Origin: Methylorubrum sp. B1-46
GTDB taxonomy: Bacteria > Pseudomonadota > Alphaproteobacteria > Rhizobiales > Beijerinckiaceae
DNA: 64,000 nt
Reading direction: 5' to 3'
NCBI RefSeq assembly: GCF_021117295.1
Contig: NZ_CP088247.1
Coordinates: 1,203,501 to 1,267,500, forward strand
Part shown: positions 18,942-28,353 of the stretch, piece after piece
Numbering within the stretch: the stretch's first letter is position 1
How the letters are laid out: each line of letters begins with the position of its first letter
Translations under genes and position numbers: made by a program
Notes under the pieces: generated by a model
What the model saw: only the letters and a program-made list of their open reading frames with translations
Database searches by the model: none
What the model was told of the DNA's origin: nothing

Positions 18942-20195
18942 ATGGGCGGGGCGCACGAGGAAAACCTGACGCCGCGGACGATGCGGTTGCGCACGCAACT
19001 CCTCGTCGCCTGCGTGCTGGGAGCGGGGGCGGCCGCCGCCCTGTGGTACGGTCGGCCGAAGGAGGTCGATGCCGCGGTGCCGACGCCGGCCGCGGTCACG
19101 CAGACGACGCAGGGACGCTTCGTGCTCACCGACAGCCAGCTCGCCACGGTCACGACCGTGCCGGTGGAGCAGCGGCTGTTCTACGAGGACATCGCCACTG
19201 AGGGGAAGATCAGCGTCGACGAGTACCGCGCGACGCCCGTCTTCTCGCCCTATGCCGGCCGGGTCATCACCATCTTCGCCCGCTCCGGCGAACAGGTGAA
19301 GCAGGGGGACAAGCTGTTCTCGCTCCAGGCCAACGAGATGGTCCAGGCGCAAAACGACTTCCTCGCAGCGCTGAACGTGCTCAACAAGTCGCGCTCGCAG
19401 CTCTCCTACGCCACGAACACGGAAAAGCGGCTGCACGACCTCTACGATTCCCGCGTCACCACGCTGAAGGAATTGCAGACGGCACAGAACGATCTCGCCA
19501 CCGCGCAGAACGACGCCAAGACGGCGGAGGTCGGCCTGGAGGCGGTGCGCAACCGCCTGCGCATCCTCGGGCTGGCCGACGACGACATGAAGGCGCTCCA
19601 GACCAAGGGCGCGATCAACCCCGAGACGACGATCTACGCGCCGCTCTCCGGCACCATGATCCAGCGCAAGATCGGCCCGGGCCAGTACATCAACACCGGC
19701 GGCTCCGATCCCTCCTACGTCATCGGCGATCTCGGCCGGGTCTGGATCGTCGCGCAGCTGCGCGAGACCGATGCGGCCAAGGTCGATCTCGGCGAGCGCA
19801 TCCGCTTCCGGGTGCTCGCCTATCCGAACCAGAGCTTCGAGAGCCGGATCAATTATATCGGCGCCTCGGTCGATCCCGCCACGCGCCGCATCGTCGTGCG
19901 CGCGGAGGTCGACAATCCCAAGGGGCTCTTGAAGCCCGAGATGTATGCCAGCGTCCACATCATCAACGAGCGCGAGACCGTCTCCCGCGCCGTGCCACGG
20001 CAGGCGGTGATCTTCGAGGGCGACAAGGCGCGGGTCTGGGTGCTCGGCGCCGGCAACGCCGTGGAGAGCCGCCCGGTGAAGACCGGCTTCATCGACGGCA
20101 ACAACATCGAGGTCACGGACGGTCTCTCCGTCGGCGAGCGGGTGATCTCGAAGGGCGCCCTGTTCATCGACGGCATGACCGATCAGCAGGGCTGA
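18942..20195 (+). CDS. RND efflux periplasmic adaptor (CusB/HlyD-like)
   Basis: This is the membrane-fusion protein of a tripartite pump. The 417-residue protein has an N-terminal membrane anchor (residues 15-33) and the lipoyl-like half-motif VFSPYAGRVITIF. A coiled-coil hairpin rich in Gln/Asn/Ala/Lys (about 125-205) follows, then the second half-motif TTIYAPLSGTMIQRKIG, a beta barrel and a membrane-proximal domain. It lies 89 bp upstream of the RND pump gene. No outer-membrane channel gene follows. Confidence 0.92.
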   Translation: MGGAHEENLTPRTMRLRTQLLVACVLGAGAAAALWYGRPKEVDAAVPTPAAVTQTTQGRFVLTDSQLATVTTVPVEQRLFYEDIATEGKISVDEYRATPVFSPYAGRVITIFARSGEQVKQGDKLFSLQANEMVQAQNDFLAALNVLNKSRSQLSYATNTEKRLHDLYDSRVTTLKELQTAQNDLATAQNDAKTAEVGLEAVRNRLRILGLADDDMKALQTKGAINPETTIYAPLSGTMIQRKIGPGQYINTGGSDPSYVIGDLGRVWIVAQLRETDAAKVDLGERIRFRVLAYPNQSFESRINYIGASVDPATRRIVVRAEVDNPKGLLKPEMYASVHIINERETVSRAVPRQAVIFEGDKARVWVLGAGNAVESRPVKTGFIDGNNIEVTDGLSVGERVISKGALFIDGMTDQQG

Positions 20196-20284
20196 TAGCC
20201 AGCCGTCTCCCGCGAAAAGCAAAGATCTTCCGAGCCGGGGCCGTCCCCGGCCGCGCCCGACGGCGCGAGGTTGGAATCGACCCC

Positions 20285-23200
20285 ATGAACGGCATCGTCG
20301 CGCTCGCGCTCCGGCAGCGCCCCCTCGTCATTCTCGCCTTCGTGCTGTTCGTGGTCGGCGGGCTCGCCGCCTTCCAGAATCTCAACATCGAGGCTTATCC
20401 CGATCCGACCCCGCCGATGGTCGATGTCGTGACCCAGACCGACGGCCTCTCGGCGGAGGAAATCGAGCGCTACGTCACGATCCCGATCGAGCGCATCACC
20501 TCGGGCATGCCGAACCTGAAGCAGGTGCGCACGATCTCGCTCTACGGCCTGTCCGACGTGAAGCTGCAATTCGGCTTCGAGTTCGACTACCTCCAGGCCG
20601 AGCAGCAGGTGCTGAACCGCCTGCAGCAGCTCGATCCGCTGCCGGCGGGGGCCAAGCCCACCATCTCGCCGATCAGCCCGATCGGCGAAATCTTCCGCTA
20701 CAAGCTCACGGCCCCGCCCGGCTACAGCGTGCTGGACCTGCGCACGCTCCAGGAATGGGTGCTGAAGAAGCGCTTCCGCGCGGTGCCGGGCGTGATCGAC
20801 GCCATCGGCTGGGGCGGCAAGACAAAGACCATCGAACTCTCCGTCGATCTCGACCGGCTGATGGCCTACGGCCTGACGCTCTCGAACGTGGTCAAGACGC
20901 TCAACGACAGCAACCTCAATGTCGGCGGCAATCGCGTCGCCATCGGCGGCCAATCGGCGGTAGTGCGCGCGGTCGGCCTGATCCGCGACGTGGACGACAT
21001 CAACGGCACCGTGCTGACCCAGGTCGGCGGTGCGCCGGTGCTGGTGAAGGATATCGCCACCGTCACCATCGGCCACCAGCCGCGACTCGGCATCGCCGGC
21101 ATGAACGACGAGAACGACATCGTTCAGGGCATCGTCCTGATGCGCCGCGGCGAGAAGAGCACACCGTCGATCGAAGCCGTGAAGGCGGAGGTCGCCAAGA
21201 TCGAGGCCGCCGGCATCCTGCCGCCGGGCGTGAAGATCGAGCGGATCTACGACCGCGCCGAGCTGATCGCGGTGACCACTCACACCGTGCTGCACAACAT
21301 GGTGGTCGGCATCCTGCTGATCCTCGCGATCCAGTGGCTGTTTCTCGGCAATCTTCGCTCGGCGCTCATCGTTGTGGCGACGATCCCCTTCGCTCTGTTC
21401 TTCGCCGTCCTCATCCTCGTGGCGCGCGACGAATCCGCCAACCTGCTCTCGGTCGGCGCCCTCGATTTCGGCCTCATCGTCGACGGCACCGTCATCATGG
21501 TCGAGGCGATCTTCCGGCGGCTCTCCGGCCACGGCATCCCCGGCTACCCGCCGCCGGGGCTCGATGCGAAATCCGGGCGCATCGCGCTGGCCGCGGGCGA
21601 TGTCAGCCGCTCGATCTTCTTCGCGGCGGCCATCATTGTCACCGGCTTCCTGCCGCTGTTCACGCTCACCGGCGTCGAGGGCCACATCTTCGGCCCGATG
21701 GCGACGACCTACGCCTACGCACTCCTTGGCGGCCTCATCGCCACCTTCACGGTCACGCCCGCGCTCGCCGCCTACCTGCTGCCGGCCCATATCGAGGAGA
21801 AGGAGACGATCCTGGTCCGCTTCCTCGACCGGATCTACCGCCCGGCGGTGCGCGCGGCCCTTGGTGCCCGGCTCGTCACGATGGCCTGCGTTGCGCTGAT
21901 CGCCGTCGGCGTCGGCGTGGCGGGCCGCCATCTCGGCTCGGAATTCCTGCCCAAGCTGGAAGAGGGCAACCTCTGGGTCCGCGCCACCATGCCGGCGACG
22001 ATCTCGCTGCAGGAGAGCAACGGCTACGTCAACGCGATGCGCAAGATCATCGCTCAGATCCCGGAGGTCGAGCGCGTGGTGTCGCAGCACGGGCGTCCGG
22101 ATGACGGCACCGACGCGGCCGGCTTCTTCAACGCCGAGTTCTTCGCGCCGATGAAGCCGCTCGACCAGTGGCGCCCCGGCATGGACAAGGAGCGGCTCAC
22201 CGAGGAAATGCTGCACAAGCTCCAGGCGGCCTTCCCCGGCGTCGATTTCAACCTGTCGCAATATCTTCAGGACAACGTCGCCGAGGCGGTCTCCGGCATT
22301 AAGGGCGAGAACTCGTTCAAGATCTTCGGGCCCGACCTGCAGACGCTGACCGACACGGCCAAGCAAGTGCAGCGGGTGCTCTCGACGATCCACGGCGTCG
22401 AGGATCTCGCCGTGTTCCAGTCGCTCGGCCAGCCGACCATCGAGATCGACGTGGACCGGGTGCGCGCCGCCCGCTACGGCCTGACGCCGGGCGACATCAA
22501 CACCACCGTGCGCACCGCCATCGGCGGCGACTCGGCCGGCGACCTCTACGATCCCGGCTCCGAGCGGCACTACCCGATCATGGTGCGCCTCCAGCCCCAG
22601 TTCCGCCAGAGCATCGAGGCGATCGCCAACCTGCGCATCGCCGGCCAGAGCCCGGCCAACGGAGCGCCCGTGCAGTTCCCCTTGAGCGCGGTGGCGAAGG
22701 TCCAACTCGTCTCCGGCCCGGCCTACATCTACCGCGAGGCGCAGGAGCGCTACCTGCCGGTGAAGTTCTCGGTGCGCGGGCGCGATCTCGGCAGCACCAT
22801 CGAGGAGGCGCGCGCCCGCGTCGCCGACGAGGTGAAGCTGCCGCCGGGCTATCGGCTGGAACTGGTCGGCGAGTTCAACAACATGAAGGGCGCGATCGCC
22901 CGCCTGTCCGTGACCGTCCCGATCGCGGTCGGCATCATCGCGATCCTGCTGTTCATGAACTTCTCATCGGTGGTGGATTCGCTGCTGGCGCTGAGCGTGA
23001 TCCCGATGGCGATGGCCGGCGGCATCCTCGCACTGTCGCTCACCGGCACCTCGTTTTCCGTCTCGGCGGCGATCGGCTTCATCGCGCTCCTCGGCATCGC
23101 GGTGATGGACGGCATCATCGTGCTGTCCTTCTACAACGACCTCCTGGCCGCGGGCGTGCAGCGCGTGCCGGCGATGCTGCGCACCTGCTACACCCAGATG

Positions 23201-23449
23201 CGCCCCGTGGTGATGACCTGCGTCGTGGCCGGCGTCGGCCTTCTGCCGGCCGCCTTCTCCACCGGCGTCGGCTCGCAGGTTCAGAAGCCGCTCGCGCTGG
23301 TGGTGGTCGGCGGCATGGCGCTCGCGCCCCTGCTGATCCTGCTCGTGCTGCCGGTGCTGATCCTCACCTTCTCGCGCCGCAAGCCCGCCGTCCATTCGGA
23401 GGCCTCGGACCGGGTCGCCGCCGCGCAGGCGCATGCCGGAGCGCATTGA
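20285..23449 (+). CDS. Heavy-metal-type RND efflux transporter (CusA/CzcA-like)
   Basis: The 1054-residue protein has the RND layout of 12 helices with two large periplasmic loops. The fourth-helix region DFGLIVDGTVIMVE, with a central aspartate and glutamate, is typical of the heavy-metal efflux subfamily rather than the drug AcrB group. Proton movement drives export from the periplasm. The adaptor gene is directly upstream. The metal cannot be predicted: the methionine clusters of CusA are not obvious. The LacI gene is on the opposite strand just after its stop, convergent. Confidence 0.92.
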   Translation: MNGIVALALRQRPLVILAFVLFVVGGLAAFQNLNIEAYPDPTPPMVDVVTQTDGLSAEEIERYVTIPIERITSGMPNLKQVRTISLYGLSDVKLQFGFEFDYLQAEQQVLNRLQQLDPLPAGAKPTISPISPIGEIFRYKLTAPPGYSVLDLRTLQEWVLKKRFRAVPGVIDAIGWGGKTKTIELSVDLDRLMAYGLTLSNVVKTLNDSNLNVGGNRVAIGGQSAVVRAVGLIRDVDDINGTVLTQVGGAPVLVKDIATVTIGHQPRLGIAGMNDENDIVQGIVLMRRGEKSTPSIEAVKAEVAKIEAAGILPPGVKIERIYDRAELIAVTTHTVLHNMVVGILLILAIQWLFLGNLRSALIVVATIPFALFFAVLILVARDESANLLSVGALDFGLIVDGTVIMVEAIFRRLSGHGIPGYPPPGLDAKSGRIALAAGDVSRSIFFAAAIIVTGFLPLFTLTGVEGHIFGPMATTYAYALLGGLIATFTVTPALAAYLLPAHIEEKETILVRFLDRIYRPAVRAALGARLVTMACVALIAVGVGVAGRHLGSEFLPKLEEGNLWVRATMPATISLQESNGYVNAMRKIIAQIPEVERVVSQHGRPDDGTDAAGFFNAEFFAPMKPLDQWRPGMDKERLTEEMLHKLQAAFPGVDFNLSQYLQDNVAEAVSGIKGENSFKIFGPDLQTLTDTAKQVQRVLSTIHGVEDLAVFQSLGQPTIEIDVDRVRAARYGLTPGDINTTVRTAIGGDSAGDLYDPGSERHYPIMVRLQPQFRQSIEAIANLRIAGQSPANGAPVQFPLSAVAKVQLVSGPAYIYREAQERYLPVKFSVRGRDLGSTIEEARARVADEVKLPPGYRLELVGEFNNMKGAIARLSVTVPIAVGIIAILLFMNFSSVVDSLLALSVIPMAMAGGILALSLTGTSFSVSAAIGFIALLGIAVMDGIIVLSFYNDLLAAGVQRVPAMLRTCYTQMRPVVMTCVVAGVGLLPAAFSTGVGSQVQKPLALVVVGGMALAPLLILLVLPVLILTFSRRKPAVHSEASDRVAAAQAHAGAH

Positions 23450-23465
23450 GGGGCGTCAGCGCCCC

Positions 23466-24449
23466 TCACCCCCGCCGCGTCGAGCCCCGCAGCACCGTCC
23501 GCCCGCTCAGCGTCACCTTGCGCACCGGCTGACCCGGATGCTCGATGCGCTCGAACAGGAGGCGCATCGCTTGGGCGCCGATCTCGGCCACCGGCTGCTC
23601 GATCACGGTGAGGCCGGGCTCGACCAGATCGGTCCAGAGCTCGTTGTCGAAGCCCGCGAGCGCGAGATCCCGCGGCACGGCGAGGCTGAGGGTACGCGCC
23701 GCGCGCACCGCGCCCATCAGCATCAGGCCGTTGGAGAGGATCAGCGCCTCGGGCCGGTCGGGCTGTGACAGCCAGCGCGCGGCCTCGGCCTCCGCGGCGG
23801 TCGCGTTCGGCGCCGCGGAGCGGGCGAGCGGCGCAAGGTCATAGCGGAGCATTGCCGCCGCGTAGCCCGCCTGCCGCTCCCGCGCCGTCGAACTCGTCGA
23901 GCCGAACAGACCGCCGATGCGCTGGAAGCCCTGCGCCACGAGGTGATCGACCAGGGACGCGGCGGCGGCCGCATTGTCGAGCACCACGCTGTCATGGGCG
24001 CCGGGCAGGCCCGAGCGGTCGATGAACACCGTGGGGAAGGACAGGCTGTCGGCTGTGAGGCTATCCGCCGTCACCCGCGTGGGCGCGAAGATCACGCCCG
24101 TGACCCGCTCCTCCTCCATCAGGCGCAGATACATCGCCTCGCGGGCCGGATCCTCGTCGGTGTTGCACAGGATCACCCGCATCCCGGCGGCGTAGGCGGC
24201 ATCTTCCACCGCCCGGCTCACCGCGGTGAAGAACGGATTGCGGATGTCGGCCACGATCAGGCCGATGGTCTGGGCCGCCTTCGAGCGCAGGCGCCGGGCC
24301 GAGAGGTTCGGTCGGTACCCGGTGGCGCGCACCGCCGCCTCGACCTGTTCACGCACGGCGTCGCTCACAGGGCCGCGGCCGAGCGCTCGCGAGACCGTCG
24401 CCGTCGAAACCCCCGCCGCGCGGGCCACGTCGCGGATTCCGACACTCAT
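23466..24449 (-). CDS. LacI family repressor of the fructose PTS operon
   Basis: The 327-residue protein has the LacI helix-turn-helix and hinge helix (IRDVARAAGVSTATVSRAL at 5-23, then YRPNLSARRLRSKAAQ), followed by a sugar-binding type 1 periplasmic fold. It is divergent from the EIIA-HPr-EI gene. The strong palindromes in the shared region have the A/T-flanked CG core that LacI-family proteins bind. By context it probably responds to fructose 1-phosphate or fructose 1,6-bisphosphate, as FruR/Cra do. The longer reading upstream of ATG 24449 is not supported. Confidence 0.88.
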   Translation of the reverse strand: MSVGIRDVARAAGVSTATVSRALGRGPVSDAVREQVEAAVRATGYRPNLSARRLRSKAAQTIGLIVADIRNPFFTAVSRAVEDAAYAAGMRVILCNTDEDPAREAMYLRLMEEERVTGVIFAPTRVTADSLTADSLSFPTVFIDRSGLPGAHDSVVLDNAAAAASLVDHLVAQGFQRIGGLFGSTSSTARERQAGYAAAMLRYDLAPLARSAAPNATAAEAEAARWLSQPDRPEALILSNGLMLMGAVRAARTLSLAVPRDLALAGFDNELWTDLVEPGLTVIEQPVAEIGAQAMRLLFERIEHPGQPVRKVTLSGRTVLRGSTRRG

Positions 24450-24454
24450 GACGC

Positions 24455-24468
24455 AGGAAACGTTTTCA
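24455..24468. promoter_or_regulatory. Candidate LacI-family operator, half-matching
   Basis: AGGAAACGTTTTCA shares 12 of 14 positions with the perfect palindrome at 24557. It lies 6 bp from the repressor start codon and would suit autoregulation. Confidence 0.5.
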
Positions 24469-24473
24469 TCGAC

Positions 24474-24486
24474 ATGAAACGGTTCT
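24474..24486. promoter_or_regulatory. Third weak operator-like site
   Basis: ATGAAACGGTTCT resembles the FruR-type half-sites TGAAACGTTTCA. It sits about one and a half helical turns from the previous site. Weak, based on similarity only. Confidence 0.35.
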
Positions 24487-24543
24487 GCCACTCCGCTCGG
24501 AGAGCTGCAAGCGCGCACGCTGCACTTTGTTGCAAGTCAGTTC

Positions 24544-24574
24544 TTGACACATGTTGTGAAAACGTTTTCATAAA
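24544..24574 (+). promoter_or_regulatory. Promoter of the fructose operon with overlapping operator
   Basis: TTGACA at 24544-24549 matches a consensus -35. A TTCATA/CATAAA -10 lies 17-19 bp further on. The perfect 14-bp palindrome TGAAAACGTTTTCA (24557-24570) covers the spacer and -10, exactly where a repressor blocks RNA polymerase. The operon's first start codon follows at 24661. Confidence 0.65.
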
Positions 24575-24660
24575 AGACAACAGGTCGCGTCGGGGAACCG
24601 GAGACGACCACCGCACTCGGTGACCATCCGGGGCATCACCCAGGTCGAGGAGAGCACGCC

Positions 24661-27222
24661 ATGCTCGCGCTGACGCCGTCGTTTTCGCCCCATCGTACCG
24701 GTCCGCGGCTGCTGGTCCGCCTCGGCGCCGCCCCGGCGAGCAAGGAGGCCGCGATCCGAGAAGCCGCCGGGCTGCTCACCGCCGCCGGCTGCATCGACGG
24801 CGCCTACGGTGAGAGCATGCTGCGCCGTGAGAGCGTGGCGAACACCTATCTCGGCCACGGCGTCGTCATCCCGCACGGCATGGTCGACGACCGGCATCTG
24901 GTGCGCGAGAGCGGGCTTGCCGTCCTGCAGATCCCCGGCGGCATCGCGTGGCACGACGGCCAGACTGCGCATCTCGTGTTCGCCATCGCCGCGCAATCGG
25001 ACACGCACATCACGGTGCTGCGCCGCCTCACCCGCCTGATCCAGGACGAGGCCCGGCTCGAACAGCTCCGTACCACGGGGAGCGAGGCGGACATCGCCGC
25101 GGCGCTCACCGAGGACGCCGCCGCGCCGTCCGCCACCGGCCCGGCCACCGACCTGCGCCAGCGCTTCGACTGGACCGTCGATTACCCGACCGGGCTGCAC
25201 GCGCGTCCCGCCACGCACTGGGTCGAGACCGCCCGGGCGCTCCCCGCCCGCATCCAGGTGCGCCACGGCGATGCGGTGGCCGATGCCAAGAACCTGATCG
25301 CCCTGCTGCAACTGGGCCTGCGCTGCGGCGACGAGGTGACGATCTCGGCCGAGGGCGACGACGAAGCCGGGGCGCTGGCCAAGATCTGCGCCGCGGTGAC
25401 CTCCTTAAGTGCCGGCGAGAAGGCCGCCGCCCAGCGCGCGGCGGAGGCCGCGGCCAAGGCCGCCGCTCCGGTGGCCGGCTGGAACCCCACTGAGGGCCCA
25501 TGGGTAATGGCCGGTATCGGTGCCAGCCCCGGTCTCGCCATCGGCCCCATCCACGTGCTGGCCGCGGCCGAGCTCACGGTGCCCGACGAGCCCGAGCCGC
25601 TGACCTCCGGCGCCGACCGCCTGCACCGGGCGCTCGCGACGACCGGCGGCCAGCTCAAGGCGCTCGCCGACGACACCGAGCGGCGCCTCGGCAAGGCCGA
25701 TGCCGGCATCTTCCGGGCGCAGGCCGAGTTGATTGCCGACACCGACCTCATCACGCTGACCTGCCAGCTCATGGTCGAGGGCCACGGCGTGGCGTTTGCT
25801 TGGAACGCCGCGGTCGAGCGGATGGCGGGCCAGCTCTCGGCGCTCGGCAACCCGGTGCTGGCCGCTCGCGCCGCCGACCTGCGCGATGTCGGCCGCCGGG
25901 TGCTGGCGCAGATCGACCCGGCGCTGAAGAGCGGCCACGACCTGCCGGACGTGCCCTGCATCCTGATCGCCCCCGATCTCGCGCCCTCCGACACGGCGGG
26001 GCTCGACCCGGCGCGCGTCATCGGGCTCGCCACCGCGCAGGGCGGCCCGACCTCGCACACCGCGATCCTGGCCCGCACCCTGGGCATCCCGGCGGCGGTG
26101 GCGGGTGGGCCCGGCCTGCTCGCGCTCGCCAACCGCACGCTCGCCATCCTCGACGGCACCACCGGCCGGCTCTACCTCGACCCCAGCGAGGCCGACATCG
26201 CCTCGGCGCGGGCGTGGCAGGCCCGCCAGCGCGAACAGGCCGAGGCCGAGGCACGGGAGCGGGCGAGGCCCGCCGAGACCCGCGACGGCCACCGCATCGC
26301 CATCGGCGCCAATGTCAACAATCCCGAGCAGGTGCCGCTCGCGCTCGATCAGGGCGCGGAGGGTGTCGGCCTGATGCGCACCGAGTTCCTGTTCCTGGAG
26401 CGCGGCGACACCCCGTCCGAGGACGACCAGTACGCGACCTACTCGGCCATGCTGAAGGCGCTGGCGGGCCGCCCGCTCATCGTGCGCACCCTCGATATCG
26501 GCGGCGACAAGCAGGTTGCCCACCTCCATCTGCCGAAGGAGGAAAACCCCTTCCTCGGCGTGCGCGGCGCCCGCCTGCTCCTGCGCCGGCCAGACCTGAT
26601 GGAGCCGCAACTGCGCGCCCTCTACCGGGCGGCCAAGGACCACGTGCCGGCCGATGCAGCGCGGGGCAAGGACGCACCGCTCTCGATCATGATGCCGATG
26701 ATCACCTCGGTCCCCGAAGTGCTGCGGCTGCGCGCGATCTGCGAGCATATCCGCAAGGATGTGGGCGCGCCGGCGGTGCCGCTCGGCATCATGATCGAGG
26801 TGCCGGCCGCCGCGATCCAGGCCGATGCGCTCGCCCGGCACTGCGACTTCTTCTCGATCGGCACCAACGATCTCACCCAGTACACGCTCGCCATCGACCG
26901 CCAGAACACCGAGCTGGCGCCGGAGGCCGACTCGCTCCACCCGGCGGTGCTGCGGCTGATCCGCCTCACCTGCGAGGGCGCGGCTCGGCACGGGCGCTTC
27001 GTCGGCGTCTGCGGCGGCATCGCCGGCGATCCGTTCGGAGCCAGCCTGCTCGCGGGGCTCGGCGTCCATGAACTCTCGATGACGCCCCGTGACCTGCCCG
27101 GCGTGAAGGCGCGCCTGCGGGCCAGCGACATGGCCGAACTCAAGGCGCTGGCGGCGCAGGCCTGCGCCGAGGAGGACGCGGCGGCCGTGCGCACCCTCGA
27201 TACCACGGCCGCGGGAGCCTGA
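24661..27222 (+). CDS. fruB: Fructose PTS multiphosphoryl transfer protein (EIIA-HPr-EI fusion)
   Basis: One 853-residue polypeptide carries phosphate from PEP to fructose EIIB. Order: EIIA-Fru with H72 in VIPHGM, HPr with H180 in YPTGLHARPA, then enzyme I with H466 in GGPTSHTAIL and the PEP-binding domain (GVGLMRTEFLF, SIGTNDLTQYTLA, VCGG). The HPr part has Asn-Leu in place of the regulatory serine motif, so HprK should not modify it, unlike the separate HPr at 11501. It starts the operon fruB-fruK-fruA. Confidence 0.95.
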   Translation: MLALTPSFSPHRTGPRLLVRLGAAPASKEAAIREAAGLLTAAGCIDGAYGESMLRRESVANTYLGHGVVIPHGMVDDRHLVRESGLAVLQIPGGIAWHDGQTAHLVFAIAAQSDTHITVLRRLTRLIQDEARLEQLRTTGSEADIAAALTEDAAAPSATGPATDLRQRFDWTVDYPTGLHARPATHWVETARALPARIQVRHGDAVADAKNLIALLQLGLRCGDEVTISAEGDDEAGALAKICAAVTSLSAGEKAAAQRAAEAAAKAAAPVAGWNPTEGPWVMAGIGASPGLAIGPIHVLAAAELTVPDEPEPLTSGADRLHRALATTGGQLKALADDTERRLGKADAGIFRAQAELIADTDLITLTCQLMVEGHGVAFAWNAAVERMAGQLSALGNPVLAARAADLRDVGRRVLAQIDPALKSGHDLPDVPCILIAPDLAPSDTAGLDPARVIGLATAQGGPTSHTAILARTLGIPAAVAGGPGLLALANRTLAILDGTTGRLYLDPSEADIASARAWQARQREQAEAEARERARPAETRDGHRIAIGANVNNPEQVPLALDQGAEGVGLMRTEFLFLERGDTPSEDDQYATYSAMLKALAGRPLIVRTLDIGGDKQVAHLHLPKEENPFLGVRGARLLLRRPDLMEPQLRALYRAAKDHVPADAARGKDAPLSIMMPMITSVPEVLRLRAICEHIRKDVGAPAVPLGIMIEVPAAAIQADALARHCDFFSIGTNDLTQYTLAIDRQNTELAPEADSLHPAVLRLIRLTCEGAARHGRFVGVCGGIAGDPFGASLLAGLGVHELSMTPRDLPGVKARLRASDMAELKALAAQACAEEDAAAVRTLDTTAAGA

Positions 27223-27225
27223 GCG

Positions 27226-28173
27226 ATGCGCCTCGTCACCCTCACCCTCAACCCGGCGATCGACCAGACCGTCACCCTCGACGCGCTGACGCCCGGCAGC
27301 GTCCACCGCGCCCGCTCCGTCTGGTCGGATGCCGGCGGCAAGGGCGTCAACGTCGCCTGCTGCCTCGCCGATTGGGGTCTGTCGGTGGCCGTCACCGGCG
27401 TGCTCGGCCAGGACAACGCGGCGCCCTTCGCGCAGCTTCTCGCGGCCAAGGGCATCGACGACCGCTTCGTCTGGATCCCCGGCGAGACGCGCACCAACCT
27501 CAAGCTGCTCGATGCCGGCAGCGGCGAGACCACGGACATCAACCTGCCGGGCCTCGACATCGGCCCTTCGACGATCGAGGCGGTGCGGGCGGTGCTCGCC
27601 GACCTGACCGGCTCCGGCAGCCTCGCGGTGCTCGCCGGCAGCCTGCCGCGCTCGGCCCCCGCCGACACCTATGCCCGCCTCACCGCCGAACTGAAGCGGC
27701 GCGGCGCCCGCGTCATCCTCGACGCTTCCGGGCCGGCGCTCGCCGCGGCCCTGGCAGCGGGGCGGGACAGCCTGCCCGACGCGATCAAGCCGAACCGGCA
27801 CGAGTTGGAGGAATGGGCCGGACGGCCGCTTCCCGCGCTCGCCGACGTGCTCGACGCCGCGCGAACGCTTCAGCGCGACGGCATCGCCCTGGTCTGCGTC
27901 TCGCTGGGTGCGGAGGGCGCCCTGCTCGTCTCGTCGGAGGGCGCGCTGCGGGCGCTGCCGCCGCCGACGCGGGTGGCAAGCACGGTCGGCGCGGGCGACG
28001 CCCTCGTCGCTGGCCTCGTCGCCGGGCTGCACGATCACCTGGCTCTGCCCGATCTCGCCCGCCGGGCGCTCGCCTTCGCTGCGGGCAAGCTCAGCCGCAC
28101 GGGCGCGAACCTGCCGGGGCGGGCTGAGGTCGAGGCGCTCGCAACCGAGATTCAGGTCGAGCCGCTCGGCTGA
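27226..28173 (+). CDS. fruK: 1-phosphofructokinase
   Basis: It phosphorylates fructose 1-phosphate, the PTS product, to fructose 1,6-bisphosphate. The 315-residue protein has the PfkB-family N-terminus VTLTLNPAIDQTV, the GGKGVNVACCL motif near residue 40, and the C-terminal ATP motif TVGAGDALVAG. It starts 3 bp after the fruB stop, so the pair is tightly coupled. Confidence 0.95.
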   Translation: MRLVTLTLNPAIDQTVTLDALTPGSVHRARSVWSDAGGKGVNVACCLADWGLSVAVTGVLGQDNAAPFAQLLAAKGIDDRFVWIPGETRTNLKLLDAGSGETTDINLPGLDIGPSTIEAVRAVLADLTGSGSLAVLAGSLPRSAPADTYARLTAELKRRGARVILDASGPALAAALAAGRDSLPDAIKPNRHELEEWAGRPLPALADVLDAARTLQRDGIALVCVSLGAEGALLVSSEGALRALPPPTRVASTVGAGDALVAGLVAGLHDHLALPDLARRALAFAAGKLSRTGANLPGRAEVEALATEIQVEPLG

Positions 28174-28176
28174 GAA

Positions 28177-28320
28177 ACCCTCCCCCCTCTGCGGGGGAGG
28201 GTGCCTCGCGGATGCGAGGCGGGAGAGGGGAGCGACGCTTCCGGACAAGGCGGAGCCAGCCCCTCACCCGACCCCCTTCGGGGGCCACCCTCTCCTGCAG
28301 AGGAGCGAGGGATAAGCGGC
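28177..28320. repeat. Hairpin-rich repeat region between fruK and fruA
   Basis: Two back-to-back hairpins, ACCCTCCCCC/GGGGGAGGGT (28177-28202) and GCCTCGC/GCGAGGC (28203-28220), are followed by CCCTCACCCG, CCCCCTTCGGGGG and CTCCTGCAGAGGAG stems. It looks like a dispersed palindromic element. It splits the operon just before fruA and may modulate mRNA between fruK and fruA. Confidence 0.7.
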
Positions 28321-28353
28321 GAACGAACGGGCAAAACCCCGAGGAGGAAACCC

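Noticed and set aside
20183..22705. An 840-residue open frame on the minus strand opposite the RND pump
   Set aside because: Antisense shadow with the same biased composition.
25405..28248. A 947-residue open frame on the minus strand across fruB and fruK
   Set aside because: It overlaps well-supported fructose genes on the other strand; its composition is Arg/Gly/His/Asp-rich, as expected from antisense reading of GC-rich codons.
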